From Strobilurus pachycystidiatus (taxonomy: Eukaryota > Basidiomycota > Agaricomycetes > Agaricales > Physalacriaceae): 64,000 bases of DNA. Made by a program: the position numbers and the translations under genes. The stretch is taken from contig JAHLMK010000002.1 of the NCBI GenBank assembly GCA_019915135.1, positions 124,001 through 188,000 of the forward strand. The letters run 5' to 3'. Positions 10,223 to 22,461 of the stretch are shown one piece after another. Numbering within the stretch: position 1 is the first letter of the stretch; each line of letters begins with the position of its first letter. The notes under the pieces are model-generated. The model was not told the DNA's origin. It made no database searches and saw only the letters and a list, made by a program, of their open reading frames with translations.

Positions 10223-13200
10223 TTATGCTCTTTTCCCGACGAACTCACTCCACGACTTGACCTCACTTGGTATCCGCCCCTCAGCATATTTGCGCAAACC
10301 ACCTTGAGGAATCTTCTTCGCCAAACTCTCGACAAAGAGCTGGGCGTTGCGAGCATTGTTTAGTAATGGTAGTCCGAAATCGACAGCATTCCTACACCAA
10401 TCAGGTCAATTTCTTCATCACCGAATATATCAAGAGATTTACTCACCGACGAGCGACATAATCCTCATCCGTAAACGTAAGACCTCGAGATTTGGCGAGG
10501 TTGACAACACACTGGATGTCATACTCGTCAAAGACCTCACGCAATTTGCGCTTGTCTTTGGTGGGGAACAAGATGCGTTTCGCCGACACGTGGGGGATCT
10601 CGTTTAAGAACTCCTCAACGATGGCAGAAGAGCAGTACAGTTTGAAGCCCAAAGTGACGAACTGCTTGGCGACAGAGGCCATCTCAGGGCGAGCAATGTC
10701 ACCACCGATGAGGACACCAGAGTTGGCAGCGGGGACCTTGAAGCCAGTGGTGCTAAGAAGTGAAGCCCAGTACGCCTCGTGGATGTCCTTTCCAAAGCTG
10801 GCCACCTCGCCGGTACTCGCCATTTCTAGAGTGATTTTGACCCTTAGAGGCAGAAAGTGACATGAATGGATATACTCACCAACACCGAGGAAGGGATCTG
10901 CACCACCAAGACGAGTCCAAGAGAACTGGGCAACCTTGATGGAAACGTAATCCCGCTTTTCCTGCATCAAGTCGACGGGTTCCGGGACGTCCTGGCCCAC
11001 AATAGCGGTCGTCGCAACATCGATGAAGTTGTGACCGAGAACCTTGGAGACGAAGGGGAACGAACGCGATGCGCGAAGGTTACATTCAATGACCTTCAAC
11101 TGAGGCTCTTCGTCTGCAGACGCAGCAGGCTTCTTGATAATCTGCATGTTGTATGGACCAGAGATCTGGAAAGCCTGGGCGACCTTCTCTGCGATGGTCT
11201 TCAAGCGGGCAAGATCAACCTCTGACAGGGAGAACGGCGGCAGAACCAGAGTCGCATCACCAGAGTGCACACCAGCGTTTTCGACGTGCTCAGAAACAGC
11301 ATGAACGAGGAGCTTGCCGTTATGGGCGACGGCGTCGACATCGATTTCTTGAGCGTCATCAATGAACTTGGTTATGACGACCGGGTGCAGAGGAGAGACA
11401 GAGGCCGCGGCGGAGAGGTTGTACTCCAGTGAGGGCTCCTCGTAGACGACGTTCATGGCTGCGCCAGACAAGACATACGAAGGACGGATGAGCACAGGAT
11501 ATCTGCGAAAGCATCAACCTCAGCCGTAGGAAAGAGCGTTTCTATACAAACCCGACTTTCTCGGCAAAGGATTTAGCGGCATCCAGGCTTGTGACCTCAG
11601 TCCACTCAGGCTGGTCGACGCCAATACTGTCGAGAATGGATGAGAACTTGTGACGATCCTCAGCATTATCGATTTGTTTGGGATCTGTGCCCAGAACGTT
11701 GACACCGGTTTCCTTCAAGCGGAGAGCGATGTTCTGAGGAAGTTGGCCTAGATGAGAAGATTTCAGAGACATTGTCAAGAAAGAGAGCAGCCACCTACCA
11801 CCAACACTGACGATAACACCCTGGGCGTTCTCCAGTTCGTAGATATCCATGACACGCTCGTAGCCCAGTTCTTCGAAGTAAAGACGGTCTGCCTCGTCAA
11901 AATCGGTCGAAACAGTTTCGGGGTTATAGTTGATCATGATGGTCCTTTTGCCCATGTCGCGGAGCTTCCTGGCGCAGGTGACAGCACACCAATCGAACTC
12001 AACACTGCTCCCAATGCGATATACTCCGCTTCCCAGGACCATGGTGCCGTGCTCGTTGAAGTCGACATCGTGCTCGGACGCGTTATAGGTGGTGTAGAGA
12101 TAGTTTGTGTGCGCAGGATATTCAGCCGCAAGCGTGTCGATACGCTTCACAAACGGCGTGATACCGACAGTCTTGCGAGCAGCGCGGACGATGTCTTCAG
12201 TAGAAGAGACGAGATCTGCGATTTGAGAGTCGGAGAAACCCATCTTCTTAGCCTTCTGCATTAAGTCATAGTCGACAGCCTCAATCTTCCCAGCGGCCTT
12301 AAGCGCATGATGGGTCTGAACGATGTTGTCGATTTTGTAGAGGTACCACTGTGCAAAAGCATGAATACCTCGATTCGGACTCAGAAGCTGTGTATTCGTA
12401 CCTTATCGATCTTTGTCAGATCGTGCAGTTGGTCAACCGTGTATCCCTTGTTGTACATGGCATAGGCAATAGCAAACAGCCGCATATCCGTGGGCTGGGA
12501 CAGGGCAGCGTCCAGATCCTCGGGAGCAACATATGCTTCAAAGCCTTTCCAGCGAGGGTCGACTTGTCGGATAGCCTTCTGGAGACTCTCCTCAAAGGTA
12601 CGTCCGATTGCCATGACTTCGCCGACGGACTTCATCGAAGAACCAACCTTCCTGTCCACCTGGGAGGAGAACTTGGCAAGATCCCATTTGGGAATTTTGG
12701 TAACGATGTAGTCCAGGGAAGGCTCGAAACAGGCAGTAGTGGTCTTGGTCACAGCGTTGGGCAGTTCAGGCAGAGTGTGCCCTAGAGCAATCTTGGCAGC
12801 AGTGTAAGCGAGAGGATATCCGGTAGCCTTAGAAGCGAGAGCACTGGGAAAACATCAGCACTGGGTGTCAGCATTACGACGTCAGTACTCATGCACCTTG
12901 AACGACTCAATCTAAAGAAAGGAAGGTTGGTTGCGTTATGACACGAAGGAAACGCGTATCTCACCGGGCATTGACTTCGATAACGCAATATTCACGCGAC
13001 GTGGGGTTGAGGGCGTACTGAATATTACATTCACCAACGACGCCGAGGTGACGAATGACCTTGAGAGCGGCACTGCGCAGCATGTGGTATTCATCGTCGG
13101 GCAGGGTTTGAGACGGGGCTACAACAATAGAGTCGCCGGTGTGAGTTCCCAGAGGATCGAAGTTTTCCATGTTACAGCAAATGATGGTGTTCTTCACATG

Positions 13201-14171
13201 ATAAGAGAAGCGTCAGAAACTGAATGGGAACAACGTACATCTGCAGCATCACGGACGACCTCGTATTCGAGTTCTTTCCAGCCCTTCATACTGCGTTCAA
13301 TGAGGACCTGAGGAGACAGACTCAAGCTCTTGGCCGACAGATCGCGCAATTCGTCCGCATTGTTGGCGAAACCCGAACCAAGACCTCCAAGCGTGAAGGC
13401 AGACCGTAAGATGACAGGGTAACCGATTGTCTCTGCAGCTGCGAGCGCGGCATTGACCGTAGAGACCGCAGTAGATTGGGCAACAGGGATGTCGATTTCT
13501 GGGCAAAGTCAGGGGTGCCAAAATGTTATAAAGATGTGGTACTTACCCTTGAGGGCCTCAACAAAAAGTTCGCGATCCTCTGAGACTTCCAAAGTCCTGA
13601 TGGGGGTTCCCAAAACCTGTACACCGAGCCGCTCCAGTACACCCATCTTGTCGAGCGCAATGCCGACGTTGAGCGCGCTTTGACCACCGAATGTGAGGAG
13701 AATACCGTCGGGCCGTTCCTTTTCGAGCACATAGGCGACATAGTCGGCGGTTATGGGCAAGAAGTAGACCTCCGAAGCGAGCTGGTGAGACGTTTGCCAA
13801 GTGGCGATGTTGGGGTTAATGAGCACAGCGTCGACGCCCTCCTCGTGGAGTGCCTTGAGCGCCTGGGAGCCCGAATAGTCGAATTCTCCAGCCTGGCCAA
13901 TGCTGAGACCACCGCTGCCAACGACAACGACCTTCTGCACGTTCGGCCGAGGCATTTTGGGGAGCACCTTGGCGGATATCTTCCGCGCAAGTTCTGAAGG
14001 CGAGTTGAGGACATTTTCAGTGCTTCCGGGGGTATAGTTGCCCACGGCAGGTGCAGCGACGGCGCGAAGGGGGTTGGTGGGAGTCGCGAGACATGGTCGG
14101 GAGGTGTGGAGGGCTCGAGAGAGTCGGGGAAGCTGTCGGAACAGCGCCGACACGCTCAGCGTCGACCTCAT
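10223..14171 (-). CDS. CPA2: Carbamoyl-phosphate synthase, arginine-specific, large chain (mitochondrial)
   Basis: Makes carbamoyl phosphate for arginine synthesis, together with a separate glutaminase subunit. Exons 13547-14171, 13239-13498, 12965-13191, 12897-12911, 12402-12843, 11799-12348, 11552-11747, 10880-11502, 10447-10825 and 10223-10391 give 1,161 residues. The first 70 residues are Arg/Ser/Ala-rich, like a mitochondrial presequence. Two ATP-grasp halves follow, the first starting at [13 protein letters not shown] (about residue 81), and then a C-terminal MGS-like allosteric domain. It is not fused to aspartate transcarbamoylase, which excludes the pyrimidine-type CAD/URA2 protein. 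A 15-nt exon encodes the ARLSRSS segment. Two introns are multiples of three without stops. Confidence 0.95.
12897..12911 (-). other. 15-nt micro-exon of CPA2
   Basis: ATTGAGTCGTTCAAG (minus strand) is flanked by TTTAG and GTGCAT. It is needed to rebuild the invariant [20 protein letters not shown] segment of the synthase. Confidence 0.9.
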
Positions 14172-15184
14172 TGTCGTGGCAGACGATGATCAAGAAACTA
14201 AATGACTCGGACTTCGATAAGAACACAAAACTTTCAATTTAGGGCCGCAAAAATTATTTCCAATCACGTTATTCGATTGAGCGCGCATCGGGACTTTCGG
14301 GCCGCAGCGAGCTTGCTCTCCTCCCACCATGTTCTAGCTGCGCCACTATCCACTTAGACGTGAACACGTACCCTGTTATCGTGCGCGCCCGTCGAACGCG
14401 AAACCTGATGCCTACTCGTAGTCAACGGTGAGCCTTCCCGCATAACGAGACGGCCTGTCTGGCAGAGTTCTGGCACCGACTGCCCAGCGTGTGATGTTTA
14501 GCAGTATACGCGCCCCGCACGCGTGTGATTTCGCGCGGTCCTCGGTCTTCTGCACTAATAACTGAATGAAACGGGCGGTTGTACCCTCTCCCTCCCCGAT
14601 GTCAGAGTCAAACAATCCCCAAAACCTCCGTACCAGGAACCCGAATACTTTCGTCTCGTAATTCCATGAACAGCATGGACCCACAGTATAGGTTGATTCT
14701 TGAACTTTATATGTTGTGATCTGCGGATATCAACCCGAGTTATCTCCACGCCACAACATGTAACACTTATTTAATATCCTTGCAGCCGCGGGATGACGCT
14801 CAAATTCCTTGGTAAGTCTCTTTTGAAGTATGTGGATGATTTTCCTGACTTTCGCTCGTCGTCTCTAGTTATTGGACGCTCAAGTAATGTCCTGAGTGCC
14901 ATATCAAGAGCGCCATGTTATTGATCATTGAGCTGGTCATCGAGGTCTTCGACAAAGATGACTCAGGTTATTATATCCGGCCAACCGTGGACCCGTGGAA
15001 CGTATACACCGGTGATGTCTAACCGTCAATATCTCACGCAGTGACTACCTGTGTTCGCCAAGACCTCGGAAGTTCATGCATCCCTATCGGTGATACATTG
15101 GATAACATTCTAGGCCGTCCTGTGTGCTCTTATAAGCTGTACTTGACGGCTTTACACCATCGACCAGTTCAGTCACTTCAAGAA
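14172..15184. other. Intergenic, 1.0 kb, divergent promoters
   Basis: Between the carbamoyl-phosphate synthase and the TmpA-like gene. No gene is seen. Confidence 0.5.
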
Positions 15185-17392
15185 ATGTCCTCTGTATCCG
15201 TCGACAACGCAGAGAAGGGCGCCGCCGACTACGTCCTCCCTACCCTGCCAGTTGTCGGGAGTAGCACACCCAACACACCCAACAGCACCGCCAAATTCGA
15301 GCCGTCCGCAATTTCACCAGAGGAAGTCATCCCGCCCATCGTTCCGCGTAGCAAGAAGGTACAACCAAGTCGATGGATCACCTTCCAGTTGTGGTTCAAT
15401 ACCTATCGGTGAGTAGGTCCCTTGGCACATAGTTGAAAAGTCTCATCGCTGAACAGAAAGTTCTTCATCTTTGTCGTGGCAGTGAACTGCGTCGGCATTG
15501 TTCTTGCTGCTGCCGACAAGTGGCACTACCCTCGCCAATATACAGGCGCCTTTGTCCTCGGTAACCTGCTTACTGCCATCCTCATGCGCAACGAGCTATT
15601 TGGTCGATTTCTGTACCTCCTAGTCAACACTATCTTTGCCAAGGTATCTATCTATGCTCCAGCCGATCGCGAGGTTCATCCGCTCACATTTGGTCAGTGG
15701 CCGCCACTCTGGTTCCGCCTCGGGTGCACTTCAGTACTTCAGCACCTAGGCGGCATACACTCAGGATGTGCTACTTCTGGCTTTCTCTGGCTCATCTTCC
15801 GTGTTATTCTAGTTTTCACCGACCACAAGTCTAATCCCAATGCGATCATGATAATGGGCGTCCTCACGAATCTGGCGGTGGCTATATCAATCATGTCTGC
15901 GTTTCCGTGGGTGCGGAACACTCATCATAAGTGAGGCTTCACTCATGCGACAAACGAGCGAACTGACAGGTCCCCAGCCTCTTCGAACGACATCATCGAT
16001 TTGTTGGATGGTAGGGCTTTCCATTTTGCTTGAAAGGTGTCGTATACTGAAGATTGTTTCTAGGCTCGGACTATCTTTCAGTGCGTTCTGTCAGATGAGG
16101 TTGGATGTAACATCTGACGGTTCTACAGCTTGGGCATTCGTCGTTCTCAGCGACAGTTACGACCTAGACCGCCACGCCTGGAATCCGGATGGCATCCGGG
16201 TCATCCGACAACAGGTGAACATTGCGAATATTTGCCTAAGAAAGCTCGCTCACTCTAACCTTTCCAAGGATTTCTGGTTTTGCCTCGGAATGACGATCTT
16301 GTGAGTTGTCATTCGGCGCTTATAGGAGGATCATACTCATCGCTAGCCCAGCATCATAATCCCATGGGTAACCGTGCGAGAGGTCGAAGTGGATGTCGAG
16401 ATTGTAGGTCCACTCCGAGCCTCCGTAATGAATCCGGGCTTAGCGTACCCCGCACCCCGCAGCCGTCTTCGAAAGTCGTCATTCTTCGTTTCAAACGTGG
16501 CATGCAGCAAGGCTTATTGGCGAGAATCTCCCGGGGATCCATCATGGAATATCATGCTTTCGGGATTATATCGTATGTGTTCTGTCACATCGGGTGGGGC
16601 GCGTTCTTAATCAAATGACGGCTCTTGCTAGTGAAGGCGTGCACGCAGAGGAACACTACCTCATTTGTGGAGTACAAGGGGATTTCACCCGAAGTCTTGT
16701 TGACAATCCTCCGAAGTCTATCTGGACTCGGGAACTCAAGGTCCGTTGACCAACACTCTGGCCCCTTGGCCTGAAAGAAGTCTTGATTGTGCTGATAGTT
16801 CATTTAGTTCGCCGGAGTATCGAATACATCGACACTCTACAAACGCGGGATAAGAGTGTGTACAGGGACCGGTCTCGGTGCCGCGCTGTCAACTTGTCTT
16901 CAGGTGAGTTCATGTTTTCGTGCAAGGTATCTGAATTCAACATCTCTCCGAAGAATCCGAACTGGTGAGCGTGGCTTTACTTGTGCCATCAATAGTGCAC
17001 ATACTAATCTACATCTTTCAAGGTATCTGATCTGGATTGGTTCGGATCAGGCAAAGACATTTGGACCAACAATCCAAAAGCTCGTACATAGCATCGGTCC
17101 CGAACGAGTGACATTGTGGGATTCCAGAGAACGAGGCAAGTTTTGTCACTTCACTTGCCATCCATTCTCTAATATATGTCCAACAGGCGGTCGGCCAGAT
17201 TCGATGCAACTTATTAGAGAGGTCTATGACGCATGGGGAGCCGAAGTCGTATTTATTACTTCCAACTGGGGAGGTAACAAAGAAATGATGGAAGGATGTA
17301 AGGCCGCTGGGATCCCCGCCTTCGTGAGTTGTCTCAATCTTCTCTAGACTTGATGCCTGACGCTATGGTAGGGTACATTGTGGGACTTTTAG
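15185..17392 (+). CDS. TmpA-like integral membrane protein with reductase-like C-terminal half
   Basis: Fifteen exons (15185-15408, 15457-15643, 15698-15930, 15978-16010, 16064-16080, 16129-16214, 16269-16300, 16352-16403, 16463-16572, 16632-16740, 16808-16903, 16954-16964, 17023-17135, 17187-17323, 17372-17392) give 486 residues. After a Pro/Ser-rich N terminus come several membrane helices, including WVRNTHHNLFERHHRFVGW. The C-terminal half resembles a ferredoxin-reductase-like nucleotide-binding fold: EEHYLICGVQGDFTR, then VCTGTGLGAA, then the final GTLWDF. In Aspergillus nidulans TmpA takes part in developmental signalling; a role here is not known. Exons of 17 and 11 nt and one GC-AG intron (17136-17186) are required. 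Some fungi fuse this module to NRPS-like enzymes; here it stands alone. Confidence 0.85.
17136..17186 (+). other. GC-AG intron
   Basis: Donor GCAAGT, acceptor CAACAG, 51 bp, in the TmpA-like gene. Using it keeps the conserved reading frame through GGRPDSMQLIREV. Confidence 0.8.
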
Positions 17393-17500
17393 AAACAAAC
17401 TTAATACGTCGCAGTCCGATGCTTTTCGTTCAGTAGAACAGATCTGTTTTCTTATTATTTTTAATTACAATACTCAGTACTCAGTACATCATCATGGTCC

Positions 17501-17533
17501 TGGTTCGGAGTGTCGGACCGTAACTCCGAACCA
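17501..17533. repeat. Perfect 10-bp inverted repeat (hairpin)
   Basis: TGGTTCGGAG at 17501-17510 is matched by CTCCGAACCA at 17524-17533, with a 13-nt loop. It lies 110 bp after the TmpA-like stop codon and 52 bp before the oligoribonuclease start. It could be a 3'-end or promoter element. Confidence 0.8.
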
Positions 17534-17584
17534 TCAAGAGCGTTACACGCATCATTTGACTGTTAGACCTGTTCAACCACTTGC

Positions 17585-18713
17585 ATGCTTTGTGCAACTG
17601 TCCCCCTTGTCAGGCCTCGCTTCATACGCGCCACTCCACTTATTTTCCGACATTTTCACAGACCCACCGCCTCGCAAATTTTCCGCAGAATGTCAGAGGC
17701 ACCACGGTCGTTACAACAGTCTGACGGACCTTTGGTTTGGATCGACTGCGAAATGACTGGACTCGACTCAAGGAGAGACAAAATCATAGAGATAGCTGTG
17801 CGTATCTATTCTTTCTTCGAAAAGCGCGAAATTCATCCCGCTCCTACAGGTTCTGATCACGAATGGTAACCTTGACATTATGGACCACGGAATACGCTAC
17901 GCTATCAAGACAGACAAGGCAGACTTTGAGACGTAAGTCTGACATTGAGGACTCTGATGTTCCGCCATGAATGCCATTTCGACTTCCAGGATGGATGATT
18001 GGTGCATAAAGACACATAGCGAGGTACGTATTCCTCCCGTCGTACTTGTAATATTGTTCTGATCGGTGAACGTAGTCTGGACTTGTCGCAGAATGCATAG
18101 ATTCACCCCACAATCACGACGATGTCGAAAAAGCGGTCTTGACTTACATAAAGCGCTGGGTTCCTCAACCACGTACTGCTCTTCTTGCTGGAAGCTCCGT
18201 CCACCACGATCGAGTATTTTTGGTCGAGCACATGCCTTCAATAACTGACTGGTTACATTATCGGTATGCTTGTCGTTTCGAGACTTACTATGACTCTTTC
18301 TGATTTTTCCTAGCATCGTTGGTGCGTACTTAACTTTGACGTGAAGACTTCGAGCTCACTGATGGTAAACGCAAGACTGCTCTACCATCAAGGTTAGCTA
18401 GCCATATAATCATCGTCCTTCAAAAAACGATATAATGTCGCGCACATAGGAACTGGCCTATAGGTGGTATCCAAATCTCCTACCGGAGAAAAACCACTTC
18501 TCTAAGCATCGGTTGGCTTCTCCTTTCATCTCGCGTCGGTGTACTGAAATATCTATAGTGCACTAAGTGACATTAGAGATTCCATCAATGGTGAGTTTAT
18601 CACACTTTCCCAAGTAGATCTCTTCATAACTTGCGCATTCAGAGCTTGCCTGGCACCGAGCTTTGATCTTCAGGACACAAGACGAAGTGAGGGCAATAAC
18701 CCAAAGAAAGTAG
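17585..18713 (+). CDS. REX2: Oligoribonuclease (3'-5' exoribonuclease, REXO2/Orn family)
   Basis: Degrades short RNA oligonucleotides left after RNA decay, in mitochondria and cytosol. Exons 17585-17797, 17850-17932, 17990-18023, 18076-18263, 18314-18321, 18376-18392, 18450-18511, 18559-18590 and 18643-18713 give 235 residues. The first 35 residues are Arg-rich and may be a mitochondrial presequence; a second in-frame ATG (MSEAPRS) could give a shorter cytosolic form. DEDDh residues are visible: Asp and Glu in WIDCEMTGLD, Asp in VHHDRVFL, and His and Asp in KHRALSDIRDS. An 8-nt and a 17-nt exon are required to rebuild RIVDCSTIKELAYRWYP. Confidence 0.93.
18314..18321 (+). other. 8-nt micro-exon of oligoribonuclease
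   Basis: CATCGTTG lies between TCCTAG and GTGCGT. It supplies the Ile-Val and the first base of Asp in the conserved YRIVDCSTIKEL segment. The next exon (18376-18392) is only 17 nt. Confidence 0.85.
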
Positions 18714-18789
18714 ATGAGTAGGGTATATGTAGAAGTACACTGGTAAGTATTATGATGAGCGAGGTGCGATATAGATACAATCGTTCATT

Positions 18790-21492
18790 CTAAGATATAA
18801 GTCCCTTAATCCGCCCAGAAACCACAATGCCCGACAAGGCTTTTGTCTTCACGTCACTGCCCCCCTTACCCTGTCTCCAACTCTCGACTAGGCCTCTTGC
18901 CTCGAACGCATTGACCTTGTCGTCTCTCATTCCCACCGTGATATGCATCCTGTTCCTGAGCTCCTGCGGCAACTGGGTGATAAACTGGGCACCCTTCTGC
19001 TCCGCGTCGCCAGCACCGACGAGCCGCACGTCGTCCACAGTCGCCGCTATGATCCGGTCGTTCCACACCAACGTTCCCAGCACTATTTCGAACCGTGGCG
19101 CATCCGACATCTTGTACAGCTCCATGCATCGATCCCACAGTGGCTGGTCGTCCGGCAGCCCCTTCTGGTGCACGATCGTGACATGGGGCCGGCTCGTGAT
19201 GCGTTTGCCAGCTTTGAGCCCTGTCCAGAAGAGATCGTCTGCCATGACACCGTCGAACGCCTCGACTGGCTTGAACTCTGGTACCAGCCCGAAGTACCGG
19301 ATCTTCTCCTTCTTGGCGGGAGCTGGTGTCAATGCGGCAGGTTTCGTGATCTTTGGTTTGTACCCAAGAGTAGCCTGTAGTCCAGCTGCGATCTGTTCTG
19401 CAGAAGGCTGTGGCACCCCGAGGACCTTGACACATCCCGCGACAGCGCGCGCAACAGCGTCTTCTAGTGTTTCCTCGAGCTGCATGTCGATACAAGCATC
19501 CACCTCAGCCTCGCTAAGTTCCTCGGTATTGTTTATGAACTGCCAAATGACCTGTTCGTGGGACTTGGATTCTTTGTCCCCGTGCAGGCTCTGGTGCTTG
19601 TCGCCGCGCTGGAGCACTCGTTCGCTGCAAATTCTATGAACCTCAGCAGGCGGTGTCGATGACAGCGCCCACGTCCAGTTGAGTGCGAGCAGACGAGCTG
19701 GCGGAGTAAATTGATTGGATAGCTCGCGCAAGCTTTTACGATGCATCGCGAGGTGGTTGTTCTTGTCAGCGATAACAACGTCGTTCTTCTCCAGAAGCTT
19801 GTGGACGTTCTTTATGAAGACGGGAGCTGCCTTTTTGGCGCGGACGTCGTCACTTTGCGTATGTCCCCAACCGAAGATTTTTGCTAGAGCAACTGCGACG
19901 GTTGTTTTTCCTGGATGAGACTTTAGACCCGATATTACCAGGCTCGGAGAGAGATACTAACCACAACCAGGGATAGCGATGGGTACAATGATCGTCTTGC
20001 CGAAGGTCTTGTTGACGTTGGACGTAGATGCGGACGCCGAGGGAGGCGAGGCGGGTCGTTTATTCTTGTCCTGGCTTTCCATCCACTCCAAAAACCTGTT
20101 CCGCGTCGCAATGATTCCCTTACCCTCGTTGTATGTCGCGAACTGTTTTCTGTCCTTCTTGATCTCCTCTATCACCCAATTGACATAGAGCTTTGTTTCC
20201 TTCCGCTGCATTTTTGACTTGGGCAAGCTAGAAGCAATGAGAGGCCCCTTCTGTCCAAGCAGCTTCTTCGTCATCTCCCTCCAGTCACGATACATCATGT
20301 ACGGCTCGTCGAACTTGACCTTGAAGAAGAACGTAGAACCAGGGGTGTAGGGTGATTTGGACTTGTCCTTGCCGGAAGGAGGTGGCGCGACGTGGGTGCG
20401 CACGACGAAGCCCTCGACCGCTTGGCCATTCCAGTGCCCGATTTCACCTACTTCCCCGGTAAATTTACGAACTTCCTCGATGGTGTCCAGCGTGGTCGAA
20501 AGTGTCTTGATCATGCCCCATTCCTCCGCAAATTTATCGACGACATCGTGAGGCATGGTCTTGAATGCTTTTGTACACTCGTTTATGCCGTGCAAATGAA
20601 GGCCTGTAAGCTCGGGAGCGGTGGCAAGGACGTGCTCTTCGAACGAGTCATCGCAAAGCTGTGCCACAAAATTGAGTCAAGCTGAAGAGAGAGACAATAT
20701 GAGCGCGTACCTCGGCGACAGCCGTCCAGTTGTTATCCCAGAGAACCTTAGCAAAGTCTTCTTCGGTACGGCCCTTGTCGGCGAAGTATTTGCGTAGCCA
20801 GCGCTCTCCAACTTCAGCATGACTGGGCCGTTCTCCCGGTGTCTTTCCAAGGGAGTGCTTGGAGGTGACAAGGATCTTGGAAGGTGTGAGGGCGCCGATG
20901 AAGATGATGCAACCATTCGATTTGAGAGAAAGCGTGTAAGGCGCGGTTGTGTGGTCCTCAAGAGCCGCCCACTGTGAATTAATGCATCAGCCGAGCCACA
21001 AAAGTCATTCAATAACGGGCGACGCACTGATGTCCACGGCACCTCGCCGATGTTGAAGAACTTGTCGTAGCCACGCGCCACAATCCGGTAGTCTGGCTCG
21101 TCGCCGGGCAGATCGACGGTGAAGAGGCCGCGTACCAGCGACGGGAAAGGTGAAGGGACGTCGTAGTATTTGAATTCATCCATCTTCCAGCTGCGAACTT
21201 TTATTTCGGGATCGGCGGGCGCATCATACGTGGACGACTTGACAAGGGGCCGCCTGGCGCTCTTGCCTGAGAGCGCCAGCAAATCCTTGACCAGCTGGGA
21301 ATCCTCGGGGATGGCCTTGGGATTGGGGATAGTTTTCGTGTTCATGACCGCTGATCGCGAGAGGCAGCGCCGTGCCAAGCCAAATGCTGGATGTGGAGGA
21401 CGGTAGAGGTGGGCGTAGATGGTCCCTTTGGGGAGAATACGCGTTATTGTCTTTGGAAACGACAGCTTGTTTAAAAGGACGAGCGGAGTCAC
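18790..21492 (-). CDS. TRL1: Fungal tRNA ligase (ligase, kinase and cyclic phosphodiesterase domains)
   Basis: Joins tRNA halves after intron removal; in yeast it also joins HAC1 mRNA in the unfolded protein response. Exons 21028-21492, 20711-20971, 19962-20658 and 18790-19910 give 847 residues. Domains in order: adenylyltransferase with nucleotidyl Lys in LKSNG (about residue 172); polynucleotide kinase with P-loop IPGCGKTT (about residues 471-478); 2H phosphodiesterase with HVT (about 717) and HIT (about 797). An in-frame ATG at 21345 would remove the first 49 residues. Those 49 residues are basic and may be a mitochondrial presequence or simply untranslated; homologues I recall start near the inner ATG. 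Confidence 0.95.
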
Positions 21493-21737
21493 CGTGACAA
21501 GTCAAAGGATCTAACCGATCCCGTGATCACTGACTCGATTGTGGCGGGCGCTCAATTGAACTGTAACACAGCTTCCCTGACACTAACAGTCATTGATGGC
21601 TACTTAGTCGCTGACACTTCGAGTCCTTGAACAACATTGTATTTGGTTCATAAATAAAGGTATACTATCGGTATCTACTATCTGAGCACTCGGTGAATTC
21701 AAACTCAAGAGCAGGACACAATGATCTCACCTTGACT

Positions 21738-22461
21738 CTAGCAGAAGGTGTGGGTATAGCTGATGCCCAATGGAGAGTTCCTGTCAGCGGCATAGTCGGT
21801 GTCCCAGGTGTAAGCCTGGTCATCAGGGCACGAGTCCGGCGTGCATTTAACACTCTGGCCGTCCGACGCAGAAAGAGTCGTCGGGAGGTTGATGCTCGCG
21901 TCGACAATACTCAGATCCCACGCGGTGCGCTCACCACCGTAGTCGCCAAAGTCGCCGTAACCGTACTCGGAAAGGATAACCGCCGACGTGATGCCGGCGT
22001 CGCTGCAGACGAGACCTGGAGTGTGTGTCAGGAAATTTCTTCTGCGAAGAAGAAAGATAGATGATTTTACCTCCTGTACACGCGCCAGTCGCGCAGTTGG
22101 ATCCAGTTGAATCACACCCAGTGCGGCCCCACGCGCGGATTCCCTGTAGAGTGGCGCGTTCAGAATCAGACAGCGAGTGGACGCAGGCGGGAATGACTTA
22201 CAACGTCAGTGTCGCTGATGCCGTAGCTAACACTGGTTTGACCGGCACCCAGAGTCGTTCCATACGCCACCGAGTTGTCGGGTTGGCCCCAAGACGCCTT
22301 CCCAATGGCGGGCCACACGGCTGAGGTAGAGGCGTAAGCTGGTGTGGCGGAAATGTAAACAGCGACATACTGTAGCCGCAGTTATTCTGGAAAGTTATCG
22401 TGAACGCGGAGGACGTCGCGACCATAGCAGCGAGGGTGGCAAATGAGGTGGTGAACTTCAT
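21738..22461 (-). CDS. Thaumatin-like secreted protein
   Basis: Exons 22371-22461, 22202-22320, 22071-22143 and 21738-22015 give 186 residues. Residues 1-19 form a signal peptide. The mature protein starts FTITFQNNCGYTVWPAIGK, the usual thaumatin opening. The chain holds eight cysteines, including RTGCDSTGSNCATGAC and VKCTPDSC, and ends THTFC. This is fewer than the sixteen of plant thaumatins, as in the shorter fungal forms. Thaumatin-like proteins bind or cut beta-1,3-glucans; in mushrooms some act on the fungal wall itself. Activity here is inferred from the family only. Confidence 0.9.

Noticed and set aside
10443..12261. Reading the carbamoyl-phosphate synthase without two of its introns, because the frame stays open
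   Set aside because: The inserted residues interrupt conserved ATP-grasp sequence, and the introns have normal donors, branch sites and acceptors.
18827..19639. 270-codon plus-strand frame opposite tRNA ligase
   Set aside because: Antisense to the strongly conserved kinase and phosphodiesterase exon; no domain of its own.
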